A stretch of DNA of 64,000 nucleotides from Nocardioides piscis (GTDB lineage Bacteria > Actinomycetota > Actinomycetes > Propionibacteriales > Nocardioidaceae). A model generated the notes under the pieces. It saw nothing but the letters and a program-made list of their open reading frames with translations, searched no databases and was not told the DNA's origin. A program made the position numbers and the translations under genes. This document shows positions 9,044 to 19,788 of the stretch, piece by piece. Numbering within the stretch: position 1 is the stretch's first letter; every line of letters starts with the position of its first letter. Location of the stretch: assembly GCF_011300215.1 (NCBI RefSeq), contig NZ_CP049866.1, forward strand, positions 1,302,001 to 1,366,000, read 5' to 3'.

Positions 9044-9649
9044 GTGACCGACGACCGGGACCGCCTCAGCGCCGGCGCCCTCGGCGACCCCCGAGACGAC
9101 GGGCGCGACGAGAGCGGCCCTCGCATCCAGGACCGACCGGTCGTGATGGGCCTGGTCGCCCTGGTCGCGGTGGCGGTCGTGGTCGGGGTCCTCGGCGGCG
9201 TGGCCGCGCTCGTCGGCAGCAGGGTCCTGGGCCTGGACGGCGATGCCTCGTCAGCAGCCGAGTCGGATGCCACCAGCGGGAGCTCGCTCTATCTCCCCGA
9301 GCCGACGATCACCTCCGAGGCCCCGCCGGTGGACGCCGAGGCGCCGGCGACCAGCGAGCCGTCCACGACGGCCGCCACGACCGAGATCTCGCTGTCCGCC
9401 AACCAGTCGTCGGTCGGCCCGATGCAGCAGATCGACCTGACCGGCACCTATCCCGCCGGTGAGGGCGCGATCCTGCAGGTGCAGCGCTTCGAGGACGGCG
9501 CCTGGTCGGACTTCCCGGTCACCATGTCGGTCAGCAACCAGACCTTCTCGACCTATGTCCAGACGAGCCGGCCCGGTCCCAACAAGTTCCGCGTGATCGA
9601 CACCGACACCGACCTGTTCTCCAACGAGGTCGTCGTCACCGTCGGTTGA
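9044..9649 (+). CDS. Single-pass membrane protein with extracellular Ig-like tail, function unknown
   Basis: 201 residues from GTG 9044 (GAGGAGACC upstream). A short acidic/Arg-rich cytoplasmic segment is followed by one hydrophobic helix at about 36-60. Next come a Ser/Thr/Pro/Ala-rich linker (about 70-110) and a C-terminal region of about 85 residues with alternating strands (ISLSANQSSVGPMQQIDLTG...), resembling an Ig/CARDB-like fold. The last 14 bases overlap the convergent transporter gene. I do not recognise a named family; a surface-exposed anchored protein is the safe description. Confidence 0.7.
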   Translation: MTDDRDRLSAGALGDPRDDGRDESGPRIQDRPVVMGLVALVAVAVVVGVLGGVAALVGSRVLGLDGDASSAAESDATSGSSLYLPEPTITSEAPPVDAEAPATSEPSTTAATTEISLSANQSSVGPMQQIDLTGTYPAGEGAILQVQRFEDGAWSDFPVTMSVSNQTFSTYVQTSRPGPNKFRVIDTDTDLFSNEVVVTVG

Positions 9650-10835
9650 GCCGGTCGAGCCGGCGGGTGAAGACGCCGACCCACACGGTGCCCGCTCCCG
9701 CGAGCCCGCCCATCACCACGCAGGCGACCGCCAGGGGTGCGACGGCGGCGGCGACGCTGACCAGGAGTGCGCCGCCAGAGATGCCGATGTCGCCGCACAG
9801 GCGCCAGGCGCCGAGATATTGAGCCCGTCCCTCGACCGGGGCCGTGTCAGCCCCGAGCGTCATCACGATCCCTGAGGCCAGCCCGTTGCCGACCGCCATC
9901 AGCACCATCACCGCCCCGACGCCCACCACGCCGGAGGTGAGCGGCAGGAGGAGGCAGGCGAGGGCGGTGGTCGCAACGACAGGCACGGCGACGACGGCCC
10001 GGCCGTGGTTGTCCATCAGCCAGCCGCCCGGGAAGAAGAACGCGATGTCCACGGCAGCCGCCACGGCGAAGATCAACGACGTGGTGCTCGCGGACAGTCC
10101 GAGGTGGTCGGCCCACAGCGGCAGCAGCCCGATGCGCAGCGACCGGCTCGCGGCGATGATGACGACAGCCACGCCGACCGTCAGCAGCGTGTGCCGATGG
10201 GCGACCAGCACGGAGACGACCGACAGGTGCGTCGCCGTACTGCGCTCGTCCGAGCCGTAGTCCGGCATCAGCCGCGCCAGCACGGCGGAGGCCAGCGACA
10301 TCGCGGCTGCCAGCCAGAACACCGAGGTGAGGTCGCTGAGGTGGATCAGGCCGGCGCCGAGCAGCGGTCCGACGAGCACTCCGACCCGCATGCTGCCGCC
10401 GAGCCCGGCCATCGCGCGGGCCCTGAACGCCACGGGGACGGCGTCGATCATGTAGCCCTGGCGGGCCATCAGGAACACCGTCCACGTCATCCCGCTGAAC
10501 GTCACGGCGAGCCCGAGGGCCCACACCGAGTCGGTGAGTGCGGCAGCGGCCATCGCGACGGCGTCGAGGAACCCCACGGTGGTCAGGGCCCGGCGTTCGC
10601 CGATGCGCGCCACCAGCGCGCCGGCCGGCAGCGACGCCACCAGGCTGCCCAGTCCGAGCAGGGCCACCACCATCGCGGCGGTCGACACGTCGGCGCCGAG
10701 CTCGCGGGCACGCAGCACCAGGATCGGGATGACCGCGCCGTGCCCGATCGCGTTGACGACCATCGGGGCGTAGGCCGCCAGCGCGATGTCGCGCAGGCGG
10801 AAGTCGGTGTCCGCCCCAGCGGTGTCGGCCTTCAC
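9636..10835 (-). CDS. MFS transporter
   Basis: 399 residues with about twelve hydrophobic helices and the major facilitator layout. An N-terminal loop ARIGERRAL after the second helix resembles the family motif between TM2 and TM3 (GxxxDRxGRR). Start GTG 10835. Drug or metabolite efflux is plausible; no substrate clue is visible. It reads in the same direction as the GDSL hydrolase gene 63 bp upstream. Confidence 0.85.
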   Translation of the reverse strand: MKADTAGADTDFRLRDIALAAYAPMVVNAIGHGAVIPILVLRARELGADVSTAAMVVALLGLGSLVASLPAGALVARIGERRALTTVGFLDAVAMAAAALTDSVWALGLAVTFSGMTWTVFLMARQGYMIDAVPVAFRARAMAGLGGSMRVGVLVGPLLGAGLIHLSDLTSVFWLAAAMSLASAVLARLMPDYGSDERSTATHLSVVSVLVAHRHTLLTVGVAVVIIAASRSLRIGLLPLWADHLGLSASTTSLIFAVAAAVDIAFFFPGGWLMDNHGRAVVAVPVVATTALACLLLPLTSGVVGVGAVMVLMAVGNGLASGIVMTLGADTAPVEGRAQYLGAWRLCGDIGISGGALLVSVAAAVAPLAVACVVMGGLAGAGTVWVGVFTRRLDRLNRR

Positions 10836-10898
10836 CCGGCCATTGTCCGCGGTGGCCGCGCGCGGCGTTCGAGCAGGCCGCCCGTCGACGCCGTTGCG

Positions 10899-11668
10899 TC
10901 AGTCCAGCAGCCCCAGCGTGCGCAGCTCCGCGGCGACGAAGTCACCGAAGGCGGCGTGGCCGGCCGCAGTCAGGTGCAGGCGGTCAGGCAGGTAGTCCAG
11001 GCGTATGGCGCTGGCATCGACGTACGGCACGTCGAGCTCCGCGCACAGCTGCTCGAGCACGGTGTCGACCCGGCCGACACGGGCCGCTCGGGCCGGGGCG
11101 GTCGCCGGCCCCACGACGACCAGCTCGTGGGTGCCCACTTTGTTCACGAGGGAGCGGAGCCCCGCGCGGATGTCTGCAGCCGACTGGTCGTGGTCGTTGA
11201 GCCCGCCGGCGACGACCACCAGGTCGGCATCCCGCGCGGCGCGGACCCGGGTCGCGAAGGACCGGTCGCCACAGTGGCTGGCCCCCTGCTGAACCCGGAG
11301 CCGGAGAAGCCTGCCACGTCGACGCGTCCCGGAAGTCGGGCCGGCCAGGACTGATGCAGGTCACGCAGGCCCAGGCCGACGCTCCACGAGTCGCCGATCA
11401 CCACGGTCGAGCCACCGCGTCCGGTGGTGCCGCGGGCACGCTCGGCGGCGTCGACCTGGTGCCGTTCGCACAGTGCCTGCGCGGAGGCGCGTGCTCGCAC
11501 GGTCGCGAGCGCCGCCATCGCTGTGGCGATGACGACCACGACGACCGCCAGCGCGGTGAGCTGGCGTGCTGAGGGGAGAGGGCGAAGGAAGCCGGCCCGG
11601 GGTGTCACCCGGCGATCATCCTCCGTCGAACCCACCGCCGTACCCCGTTTGGGCAAGTCTTCCCCCAC
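10899..11668 (-). CDS. Membrane-anchored SGNH/GDSL-family hydrolase, split by a frameshift
   Basis: About 256 residues once repaired. An N-terminal hydrophobic anchor (residues 37-58) precedes an SGNH hydrolase domain. Block I is VVIGDSWSVGLG with the nucleophilic Ser, block III is GGLND, and block V is DRLHLTAAGH with the catalytic Asp/His. The domain probably works outside the membrane as an esterase or lipase. The frame breaks at a run of five C (11282-11286). Adding one base joins the N-terminal half to ASHCGDRSFATRVRAA and the rest. The start is uncertain: GTG 11668, or GTG 11608 with GGAGG twelve bases upstream. Confidence 0.8.
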
Positions 11669-11768
11669 AAAGAGGAGCGCGCACGATGGCCATTGGGGTG
11701 GAACCCCCTCGGGTGCCCTGTGGGATAGTCGATGGGCCGTTCAAGCCCCCGCGAAAGGACCACCCTGC

Positions 11769-12413
11769 ATGTCGCCAGGCAGCCTGCCTACCGCTGCGAC
11801 GATGCGGTTCGGTGAGCTCGACATCGCCTATGACGACCGGTTGCTCGTGCCGCGGGAGTGGACGCTCGCGCAGTCCCGCTGGGCGAGCGAGATCCTCCGG
11901 ACGACCCCGCCCGGGCGGGTGCTCGAGCTCTGCTCCGGCGCCGGGCACATCGGGCTGCACGCGGTGCTGGAGTCGGACCGTGCGTTGGTGTGCGTCGACG
12001 ACGCCGAGGTCGCCTGCGACTACACCCGCCGCAATGCGCAGGCGGCGGGGCTGGCAGGCCGGGTGGAGGTGCGGTGCGCCCGGCTGGAGGAGGCGTTGGC
12101 GCCCGACGAGCGGTTCGCCCTGGTCGTCGCGGATCCGCCGTGGGTCCCCAGCGGTGGGATCGAGCAGTTCCCCGAGGACCCGCCCCACGCCATCGACGGC
12201 GGGGCTGACGGGCTCGACCTCGTGCGCGCCGTCCTGACCGTTGCCGGGCAACACCTGGTCGAGGGCGGGTCACTGCTGCTGCAGGTCGGTCCCGGCCAGG
12301 AGGCGGGGGTGGCCGAGCGCGCCGGCACGAACGGGCTCGTGGTCGTCGACGTACGCCACGAGGGCGACCGGGGCTCGCTGATCCGCCTGGACCGACACGA
12401 GGGAAGTGACTGA
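11769..12413 (+). CDS. Class I SAM-dependent methyltransferase (small-domain, HemK-like)
   Basis: 214 residues. SAM motif I is VLELCSGAGHIGLHA, followed by an acidic motif II (LVCVDDAEVA) and ADPPWVPS at motif IV. That last tetrad replaces the NPPY of glutamine/adenine N-methyltransferases with DPPW, so an N-methylating enzyme is likely but the substrate is open. AAAGGA lies ahead of ATG 11769. It starts a run of four genes that all overlap by four bases (with the diiron protein, CDGSH protein and UbiB kinase), hence one transcript. Confidence 0.85.
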   Translation: MSPGSLPTAATMRFGELDIAYDDRLLVPREWTLAQSRWASEILRTTPPGRVLELCSGAGHIGLHAVLESDRALVCVDDAEVACDYTRRNAQAAGLAGRVEVRCARLEEALAPDERFALVVADPPWVPSGGIEQFPEDPPHAIDGGADGLDLVRAVLTVAGQHLVEGGSLLLQVGPGQEAGVAERAGTNGLVVVDVRHEGDRGSLIRLDRHEGSD

Positions 12414-13420
12414 TGCGTCTGCCAAGCTCCCGCGGGCCCGTCTCCGAGGCCGTCATCGCGGCGCTCACCTCTGGAACCCTCGCCGAGGTCGTCGTCCGGC
12501 CCAGCCCCGATCCGCTGGCCGACGAAGACATCCAGCTGTCCCTGTGGCTGCTCTACTCCCTGCACTACGAGGGCCTGGACGACGTCGACCCTGCGCTGGA
12601 GTGGGACCCCGAGCTGATCCGGCTCCGTCGCTCGCTGGAGGGGCTGGTGCTGGACGCGCTGCGCACCCGGACGGCCGAGGTGGTCGACCAGGTGGCGGAC
12701 GGCGAGGCTGCCCTCGCCGACCGCATCTTCGAGCTGTGCGACTCCTTTCCCGGACCGTCCGTGGCGCGCTTCATCCAGCGCGAGGCCACCGCGGACCAGT
12801 TCGCCGAGCTGCTGGTCCACCGCAGCATCTACAACCTGCGTGAGACCGATCCGCAGATGTTCGCGATGCCGCGTCTGCCCGGGCGTGCCCAGGTGGCGAT
12901 GGCAGAGCTCGCCTACGACGAATACGGCGGCGGCCACCCTGACCGACTGCACAGCCTGCTCTACGCCCGGGCGATGGAGCAGTGTGGCCTGGTCAGCGAG
13001 CCCGGGGGCTACGTCGACTCCGTTCCCGCGACCACGCTGGCCGTGGTCAACGTGATGCACCTCTTCGCGCTGCGCCGCGAGCTGGCGCCGGCCTCTGCGG
13101 GCCACTACGGCGTCTTCGAGGCGACCAGCTCCGCACCCAGCAAGCAGCTCGCGTCGGGTGCTGAGCGACTCGGGCTCCCGGATGCGGTCCGCGACTACTT
13201 CGAGGAGCACGTGGAGGCCGACGCCGTGCACGAGCAGCTGGTGCTCCGCGACATCTGCGGCGCGCTGGTCGACCACGATCGCGCCAACGAGCCCGTCGTG
13301 CTGTTCGGAGCTGCCAGCTGCCTCGTGGTCGAGGCGGCGGCGGGCGAGGTCCTGCTGCAGGCATGGCAGGACGGGCGCAGCAGCCTGCGCGAGGCCACCG
13401 GCGAGCGGGTCGCGTCGTGA
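12413..13420 (+). CDS. Iron-containing redox enzyme family protein (haem-oxygenase-like diiron fold)
   Basis: 335 residues. The C-terminal 200 residues match the haem-oxygenase-like 'iron-containing redox enzyme' family: AELAYDEYGGGHPDRLHSLLYARAM followed by YFEEHVEADAVHEQ, supplying the Glu/His ligands expected for a dinuclear iron site. Family members oxidise small molecules or build iron cofactors. Start ATG 12413 sits in the stop of the methyltransferase (ATGA-type overlap), and the next gene is a CDGSH Fe-S protein. This pairing recurs in actinobacteria, as I recall. Natural substrate unknown. Confidence 0.82.
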   Translation: MRLPSSRGPVSEAVIAALTSGTLAEVVVRPSPDPLADEDIQLSLWLLYSLHYEGLDDVDPALEWDPELIRLRRSLEGLVLDALRTRTAEVVDQVADGEAALADRIFELCDSFPGPSVARFIQREATADQFAELLVHRSIYNLRETDPQMFAMPRLPGRAQVAMAELAYDEYGGGHPDRLHSLLYARAMEQCGLVSEPGGYVDSVPATTLAVVNVMHLFALRRELAPASAGHYGVFEATSSAPSKQLASGAERLGLPDAVRDYFEEHVEADAVHEQLVLRDICGALVDHDRANEPVVLFGAASCLVVEAAAGEVLLQAWQDGRSSLREATGERVAS

Positions 13421-13662
13421 CCTCGGTCGCCCGTGTCCGCGTGACCGCCTGCCCGGACGGGCCGCTGCTCCTTCGCGGCGCGGACGAGCTGACGGACGAG
13501 CAGGGCGTCGTCCACCCGGTGACTCGCCCGGTCGTCGCCGTCTGCCGGTGTGACATGTCCCAACGGATGCCCTGGTGCGACGGAACCCACCGCGCGCTCC
13601 AGCGCGCCCGTCTCAACCGCGAGGACAACGAGCGCACCCCCAGAGCAGGAGACGACTCATGA
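13417..13662 (+). CDS. CDGSH iron-sulfur domain protein (mitoNEET-like)
   Basis: 81 residues from GTG 13417, overlapping the previous stop. It contains the complete 2Fe-2S binding motif C-x-C-x2-S-x3-P-x-C-D-x2-H as CRCDMSQRMPWCDGTH, near residues 46-61. CDGSH proteins hold a redox-active, labile 2Fe-2S cluster and can transfer electrons or clusters. Being stitched between a diiron protein and a UbiB kinase suggests that it is the electron or cluster donor for the diiron protein; that is inference. Confidence 0.9.
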   Translation: MTSVARVRVTACPDGPLLLRGADELTDEQGVVHPVTRPVVAVCRCDMSQRMPWCDGTHRALQRARLNREDNERTPRAGDDS

Positions 13663-15359
13663 AGGCCGACCCGTCCGAGACGGCCGCGACGTCCAGCGTC
13701 ACCTACGCCGCGCTGGCCAGGCTGGCGTGGCGCCACGGCCGCTCAGACCTGCTGTCGGGGTCGTCGTCGGACGACTTCGGCTTCGTCGACGACGAGCAGC
13801 CGTTGGGCGAGGCGGACCGGGGCGAGGCGCTCGCCCGCGACCTCGAGAAGCTGGGTCCCACCTTCATCAAGCTCGGGCAGCTGCTGTCCACCCGTTTCGA
13901 CCTGTTGCCCGCGAGCTACACGACGGCCCTGGCGCGGCTGCAGGACGAGGTCGAGCCCTTCGCCTTCGAGACGGTCAAGGAGATCGTCGAGGCCGAGCTC
14001 GGCGCTGACCTTCGACACCTGTATGCCGACTTCGACCCCGAGCCGATCGCGGCCGCGTCCCTGGGGCAGGTGCACCGGGCCACCCTGCGGAACGGACGCG
14101 AGGTTGTCGTCAAGGTCCAGCGGCCCCACGTGCGCGACGTCGTCCGCGCCGACATGGAGGTGCTGGGCCGGCTGGCCGCCACCGCCGACAAGCGCACCGA
14201 CCTGGGTCGGCGCTACGGCTTCGAGAAGCTGCTGACCCAGTTCCGGCGCTCCCTGGCCGGAGAGCTCGACTACCGCCGCGAGGCGCGCAACCTCCTGCGC
14301 TTCATCGACCTCACGCAGGGCTACGACCTGCTCGTCGTGCCCGAACCGGTCATGACCCACACCACCGGGCGCGTCCTGACCATGGACCGCGTCGAGGGAC
14401 GCAAGGTCACCGACGTCGGGCGCCTCGGGCTGATCGACATCGACGCGCGTCCGATCGTGGAGCAGCTGTTCGCGTGCTACCTGGAGATGATGCTCGACAA
14501 GGGCGTCATCCACGCCGACCCCCACCCGGGCAACCTCATGCTGACCGACGACGGCCGGCTGGCCCTGATCGACTTCGGGATGATCGCCACGGTGCCCTCC
14601 CGCATGCAGGACCACGTGCTGAAGCTGCTCCTGGCGATCAGCGACGGCGAGGGCGAGGAAGCGGCCCGGGTGCTCGCCGCCATGGGACATCCGTTGGCCG
14701 ACTATGACGCGGCAGCCTTCCGTGACGACGTGACCCACCTCGTCTCCGAGGCGGTCAACGCCGGCTCCGACCTGCAGGCCGGCTCGGTGCTCGTCGAGCT
14801 CAGCCGGCTCTCGGGACAGCACGGCCTCCAGCCGCCGGCGGAGATGTCGATGATGGGCAAGGCGCTGCTCAACATCGACCAGGCCACCTTGCACCTCGAC
14901 CCCGACTTCTCGCCCGCCGAGGCGCTGCGCGACAACGTCGGCGGCATGCTCTCGCACGGGATCGGGATCAGCCCCAGCGGGCTGATCGCCGCAGCGATGG
15001 AGGCCAAGGAGTTCACGGCGATGCTGCCCAAGCGCGCCAACCGGATCCTCGACACCCTCGCCGACGGCGAGTTCCACGTCCGGGTGGACGCGATCGACGA
15101 GGAGCGCCTGCACACCGTCCTGCAGCGGGTGGCCAACCGCCTCACCCTGGGCCTGATCATCGCCGCCACGATCATGGGCGCCGCGCTGCTGGCCCGGGTG
15201 CCGGGTGGTGCCGAGCTCTTCGGCCTGCCCGCTGTCGCCCTGTTCTTCTTCACCTTCGCCGTGTGTGCGGGGGTCGCGCTCACGGTCTGGATCGTGTCGA
15301 CCGACCGCAAGGTCGCGCGCACCACCCGGGCCTCCGGTCGCACCGACTCCCGCAGCTGA
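13659..15359 (+). CDS. ABC1/UbiB/AarF atypical kinase family protein
   Basis: 566 residues. The family hallmark KxGQ is present in LGPTFIKLGQLLSTR (near 65-80), the Ala-rich nucleotide loop as AAASLGQVHRA, the catalytic loop as HADPHPGNLML, and the metal-binding IDFG as well. Two hydrophobic helices close the C-terminus (about residues 490-545). UbiB proteins act as membrane-associated ATPases or kinases that support lipid and quinone metabolism. ATG 13659 overlaps the CDGSH stop by four bases, so it ends the four-gene operon. Confidence 0.92.
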   Translation: MKADPSETAATSSVTYAALARLAWRHGRSDLLSGSSSDDFGFVDDEQPLGEADRGEALARDLEKLGPTFIKLGQLLSTRFDLLPASYTTALARLQDEVEPFAFETVKEIVEAELGADLRHLYADFDPEPIAAASLGQVHRATLRNGREVVVKVQRPHVRDVVRADMEVLGRLAATADKRTDLGRRYGFEKLLTQFRRSLAGELDYRREARNLLRFIDLTQGYDLLVVPEPVMTHTTGRVLTMDRVEGRKVTDVGRLGLIDIDARPIVEQLFACYLEMMLDKGVIHADPHPGNLMLTDDGRLALIDFGMIATVPSRMQDHVLKLLLAISDGEGEEAARVLAAMGHPLADYDAAAFRDDVTHLVSEAVNAGSDLQAGSVLVELSRLSGQHGLQPPAEMSMMGKALLNIDQATLHLDPDFSPAEALRDNVGGMLSHGIGISPSGLIAAAMEAKEFTAMLPKRANRILDTLADGEFHVRVDAIDEERLHTVLQRVANRLTLGLIIAATIMGAALLARVPGGAELFGLPAVALFFFTFAVCAGVALTVWIVSTDRKVARTTRASGRTDSRS

Positions 15360-15450
15360 GCCTCGCGACCTTCGTCACAGCGGACCGGGGCGATTTCGCC
15401 CCGACCCCGGGAACAATCCGGCGACGCCTGCGTTGTAGCCTGTGAACCAA

Positions 15451-15471
15451 GTTGAGTGGATGCGGCGCAAG
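15451..15471. promoter_or_regulatory. Candidate HAIR operator (HspR site) upstream of dnaK
   Basis: GTTGAGT-N7-GCGCAAG compares with the HAIR consensus CTTGAGT-N7-ACTCAAG: six of seven bases match on the left arm and five of seven on the right. It lies 74 bp before the dnaK start, and the HspR repressor is encoded at the end of the same operon. A much better copy precedes clpB (30076-30096). Confidence 0.6.
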
Positions 15472-15544
15472 TTGTTTGTCTGGTCATCAAGACCACGGCA
15501 CACTGGCCGCTCCCGGACATCCCTTGCGAGAGAGAGGCACCACC

Positions 15545-17402
<1,858 letters not shown>

Positions 17403-17406
<4 letters not shown>

Positions 17407-18059
17407 CCAGCTCCTCCGAGACGGGCGCGGAGGGCACTGGCCAGGAGGGGTCCTTCGGTGACGAGGCTGCGGAGATGACCGACCAGACCGAGGTCGAGGT
17501 GCCCCTCGAGGGCGCCTCGGCCCCGGCCGTCGCTCCGGAGGTCCAGCAGGAGGACGCGGAGGCGGACTCGCAGGAGGGCTCGCAGGCGAGCTCGGAGCAG
17601 GGCCCGGAGGAGTCAGAGGACGACGGGCCCTCGGCCGACGAGCAGCTCCTCGAGATGACCGCAGACCTCCAGCGGCTGCAGGCGGAGTTCCTCAACTACA
17701 AGCGCCGGGTCGACCGCGACCGGGCTCTGATCGCGGAGAACGCGACCTACAAGGTCCTCCAGCCCATCATCGAGGTGCTCGACACCATCGACCGGGCCCG
17801 TGAGCACGGCGAGCTCGACGGTGGGTTCAAGGCCGTGGCCGAGCAGCTCGAGCGCATCGTCACCGGACTCGGGCTGACCAAGTTCGGCGCGCCCGGCGAC
17901 GTCTTCGACCCGACGATCCACGAAGCGCTGAGCCACATCGGCGAGGATCCTGACGTCGAGGTCACCACGGCCAAGGTCGTGGCCAAGGCCGGCTACAAGA
18001 TCAACGACCGGGTGGTGCGGGCGGCCCAGGTGCTGGTGGTGGATCCCGTCAGCGCCTAG
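17403..18059 (+). CDS. grpE: Nucleotide exchange factor GrpE
   Basis: 218 residues from GTG 17403, overlapping the dnaK stop (GTGA). A long acidic, disordered N-terminus (to about 75) leads into the coiled-coil [26 protein letters not shown] and the compact C-terminal beta domain with [13 protein letters not shown]. It releases ADP from DnaK. The acidic extension is common in actinobacterial GrpE. A hairpin follows before dnaJ. Confidence 0.95.
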
Positions 18060-18072
18060 CCCGACCCGGACA

Positions 18073-18114
18073 CGTCATGGGGGCTGGTCACCCTGACAGC
18101 CAGTCCCCATGACG
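18073..18114 (+). terminator. Hairpin between grpE and dnaJ (attenuator-like)
   Basis: A 15-bp stem, CGTCATGGGGGCTGG paired with CCAGTCCCCATGACG with a single G-U pair, around a 12-base loop. No T-run follows, as is usual for high-GC hairpins. It could lower dnaJ-hspR transcription relative to dnaK-grpE, or stabilise a processed mRNA end. Confidence 0.6.
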
Positions 18115-18150
18115 TCCCAGCAGACCGGACACACGAGAGGAGGTGCGCGC

Positions 18151-19326
18151 ATGGCTGAGAACGACAGCTTCCGCAACGACTGGGCGACCAAGGACTTCTA
18201 CCAGGTCCTCGGCGTCAGCAAGGACGCCAGCGCCGAGGAGATCAAGAAGGCCTACCGCAAGCTGGCGCGCGCCAACCACCCCGACTCCAACCCCGACGAC
18301 GACGCCAAGCACCAGAAGTTCAAGTCGGTCGCCGAGGCCTACGACGTCGTGGGCGATGCCGACAAGCGCAAGAAGTACGACGAGTTCCGATCGCTGTCCG
18401 CAGGCGGGTTCCCCGGCGGGTTCAACCGCGGCGGGGGCGGCGGCGGGGGTGCGGGCGGCTTCGACATCAACGACCTGCTGCGCGAGCAGGGCGGTGCCGG
18501 TGGCTTCGGTGACATGTTCGGCGACCTGTTCGGCGGGGGTGCCCGCCAGCAGCGCCAGCCGCGGCCGCGCAAGGGCCAGGACATCGAGACCACTGCCAAC
18601 ATCGGGTTCACCGACGCGCTGGAGGGGGTCACGATCTCCCTGCGGCTGACCTCCGACGCCGCCTGTGCGACCTGCAAGGGATCGGGCGGCAAGCCCGGCA
18701 CCCGGCCGCACATCTGCCCGGAGTGCGAGGGGGCCGGCTATGTCGTCGCAGGCGTCGGCGGCGCCTTCTCGATGAACGAGACGTGCCCGACCTGCCGTGG
18801 TCGCCAGCTCGTCTATGACGACCCGTGTCCGTCCTGCCGTGGGAGCGGACGAGGCACCTCGGCCCGGACGATCCAGGCGCGCATCCCGGCCGGGGTCAAG
18901 GACGGCCAGCGGATCCGGGTTCGTGGCAAGGGCGCGACCGGGGAGAGCGGTGGCCCGGCCGGCGACCTGCTCGTCAAGGTGGCGGTCGCAGCCCACCCGG
19001 TCTTCGGTCGCAAGGGCGACAACCTGACGATCGACGTCCCGGTCTCCTTCGACGAGGCTGCGCTGGGGGCGGACATCAAGATCCCGACCCTCGGCGGCGC
19101 GCCTGTGACCCTGAAGGTCCCGCCCGGGACCCCCAACGGCCGCACCTTCCGGGTCCGTGGCAAGGGCGCGACGAAGAAGGACGGCACCAGGGGTGATCTG
19201 CTCGCCACGATCGAGGTGAGCGTCCCGCCCACCCTCGACCCCGCTGCCCGGGAGGCGCTCGAGGCCTATCGCAGCGCCACGGCCGGCATCCCGCTGCGCG
19301 ACCAGCTCTTCTCGCAGGCGAGGTGA
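18151..19326 (+). CDS. dnaJ: Chaperone protein DnaJ (Hsp40)
   Basis: 391 residues. J domain with the HPD triad (ANHPDSN near 50), a Gly/Phe-rich linker, and four zinc-binding repeats CATCKGSG, CPECEGAG, CPTCRGRQ and CPSCRGSG (about 170-230); then two beta-sandwich substrate domains. It delivers clients to DnaK and stimulates its ATPase. ATG 18151 follows GAGAGGAGGTG. It is the DnaJ1 type found with hspR. The hspR start lies a few bases after its stop. Confidence 0.96.
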   Translation: MAENDSFRNDWATKDFYQVLGVSKDASAEEIKKAYRKLARANHPDSNPDDDAKHQKFKSVAEAYDVVGDADKRKKYDEFRSLSAGGFPGGFNRGGGGGGGAGGFDINDLLREQGGAGGFGDMFGDLFGGGARQQRQPRPRKGQDIETTANIGFTDALEGVTISLRLTSDAACATCKGSGGKPGTRPHICPECEGAGYVVAGVGGAFSMNETCPTCRGRQLVYDDPCPSCRGSGRGTSARTIQARIPAGVKDGQRIRVRGKGATGESGGPAGDLLVKVAVAAHPVFGRKGDNLTIDVPVSFDEAALGADIKIPTLGGAPVTLKVPPGTPNGRTFRVRGKGATKKDGTRGDLLATIEVSVPPTLDPAAREALEAYRSATAGIPLRDQLFSQAR

Positions 19327-19332
19327 GTGCTG

Positions 19333-19763
19333 ATGAGCTTCGGTGCCCCACCCCCCGACGCAGCCGTCTATGTCATCAGCGTGGCGGCCGAGCTGACCGG
19401 CCTGCACCCCCAGACGCTGCGCGCCTATGAGCGGATGGGCCTGATCACTCCGGGCCGGACCGGTGGCGGCGGCAGGCGCTACTCCCACCGCGACCTCGAG
19501 CTGCTGCGGGAGATCGCCGACCTGACGTCGTCCGGGATCGGCATCGAGGGCGTGCGCCGCATCCTGGAGCTCGACAACCAGGTTGCCGCCCTGCGCCAGC
19601 GCAACGAGGAGCTCGTCGCGGAGCTGAAGGCGACGCGTGCGGCCCTGCGCCAGGCGCTCGAGGCCGCAGCCGCCGCCGGGGCCGCCATCCCCCGAGCCGG
19701 CTGCCCGTGCTGCGCGAGCACGGCGTGGGCCGCTCGGTCCTGCTGTGGCGTCAGGGTTCCTGA
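19333..19763 (+). CDS. hspR: Heat-shock repressor HspR (MerR family), C-terminus frameshifted
   Basis: About 143 residues once repaired. The MerR-type helix-turn-helix is clear (residues 15-80: HPQTLRAYERMGLITPGRT and RRYSHRDLELLREI), followed by a coiled coil. HspR binds HAIR palindromes and represses dnaK and clpB, using DnaK as co-repressor. In the raw frame the protein would run on far into the opposite-strand acyltransferase gene. Adding one C in the run 19689-19693 gives SRLPVLREHGVGRSVLLWRQGS and a stop at 19761-19763, a natural HspR tail. ATG 19333 is preferred (AGGTGAG five bases upstream) over GTG 19327. Confidence 0.9.
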
Positions 19764-19788
19764 CGCACGGTCGCGGCACGCGCGGCGA

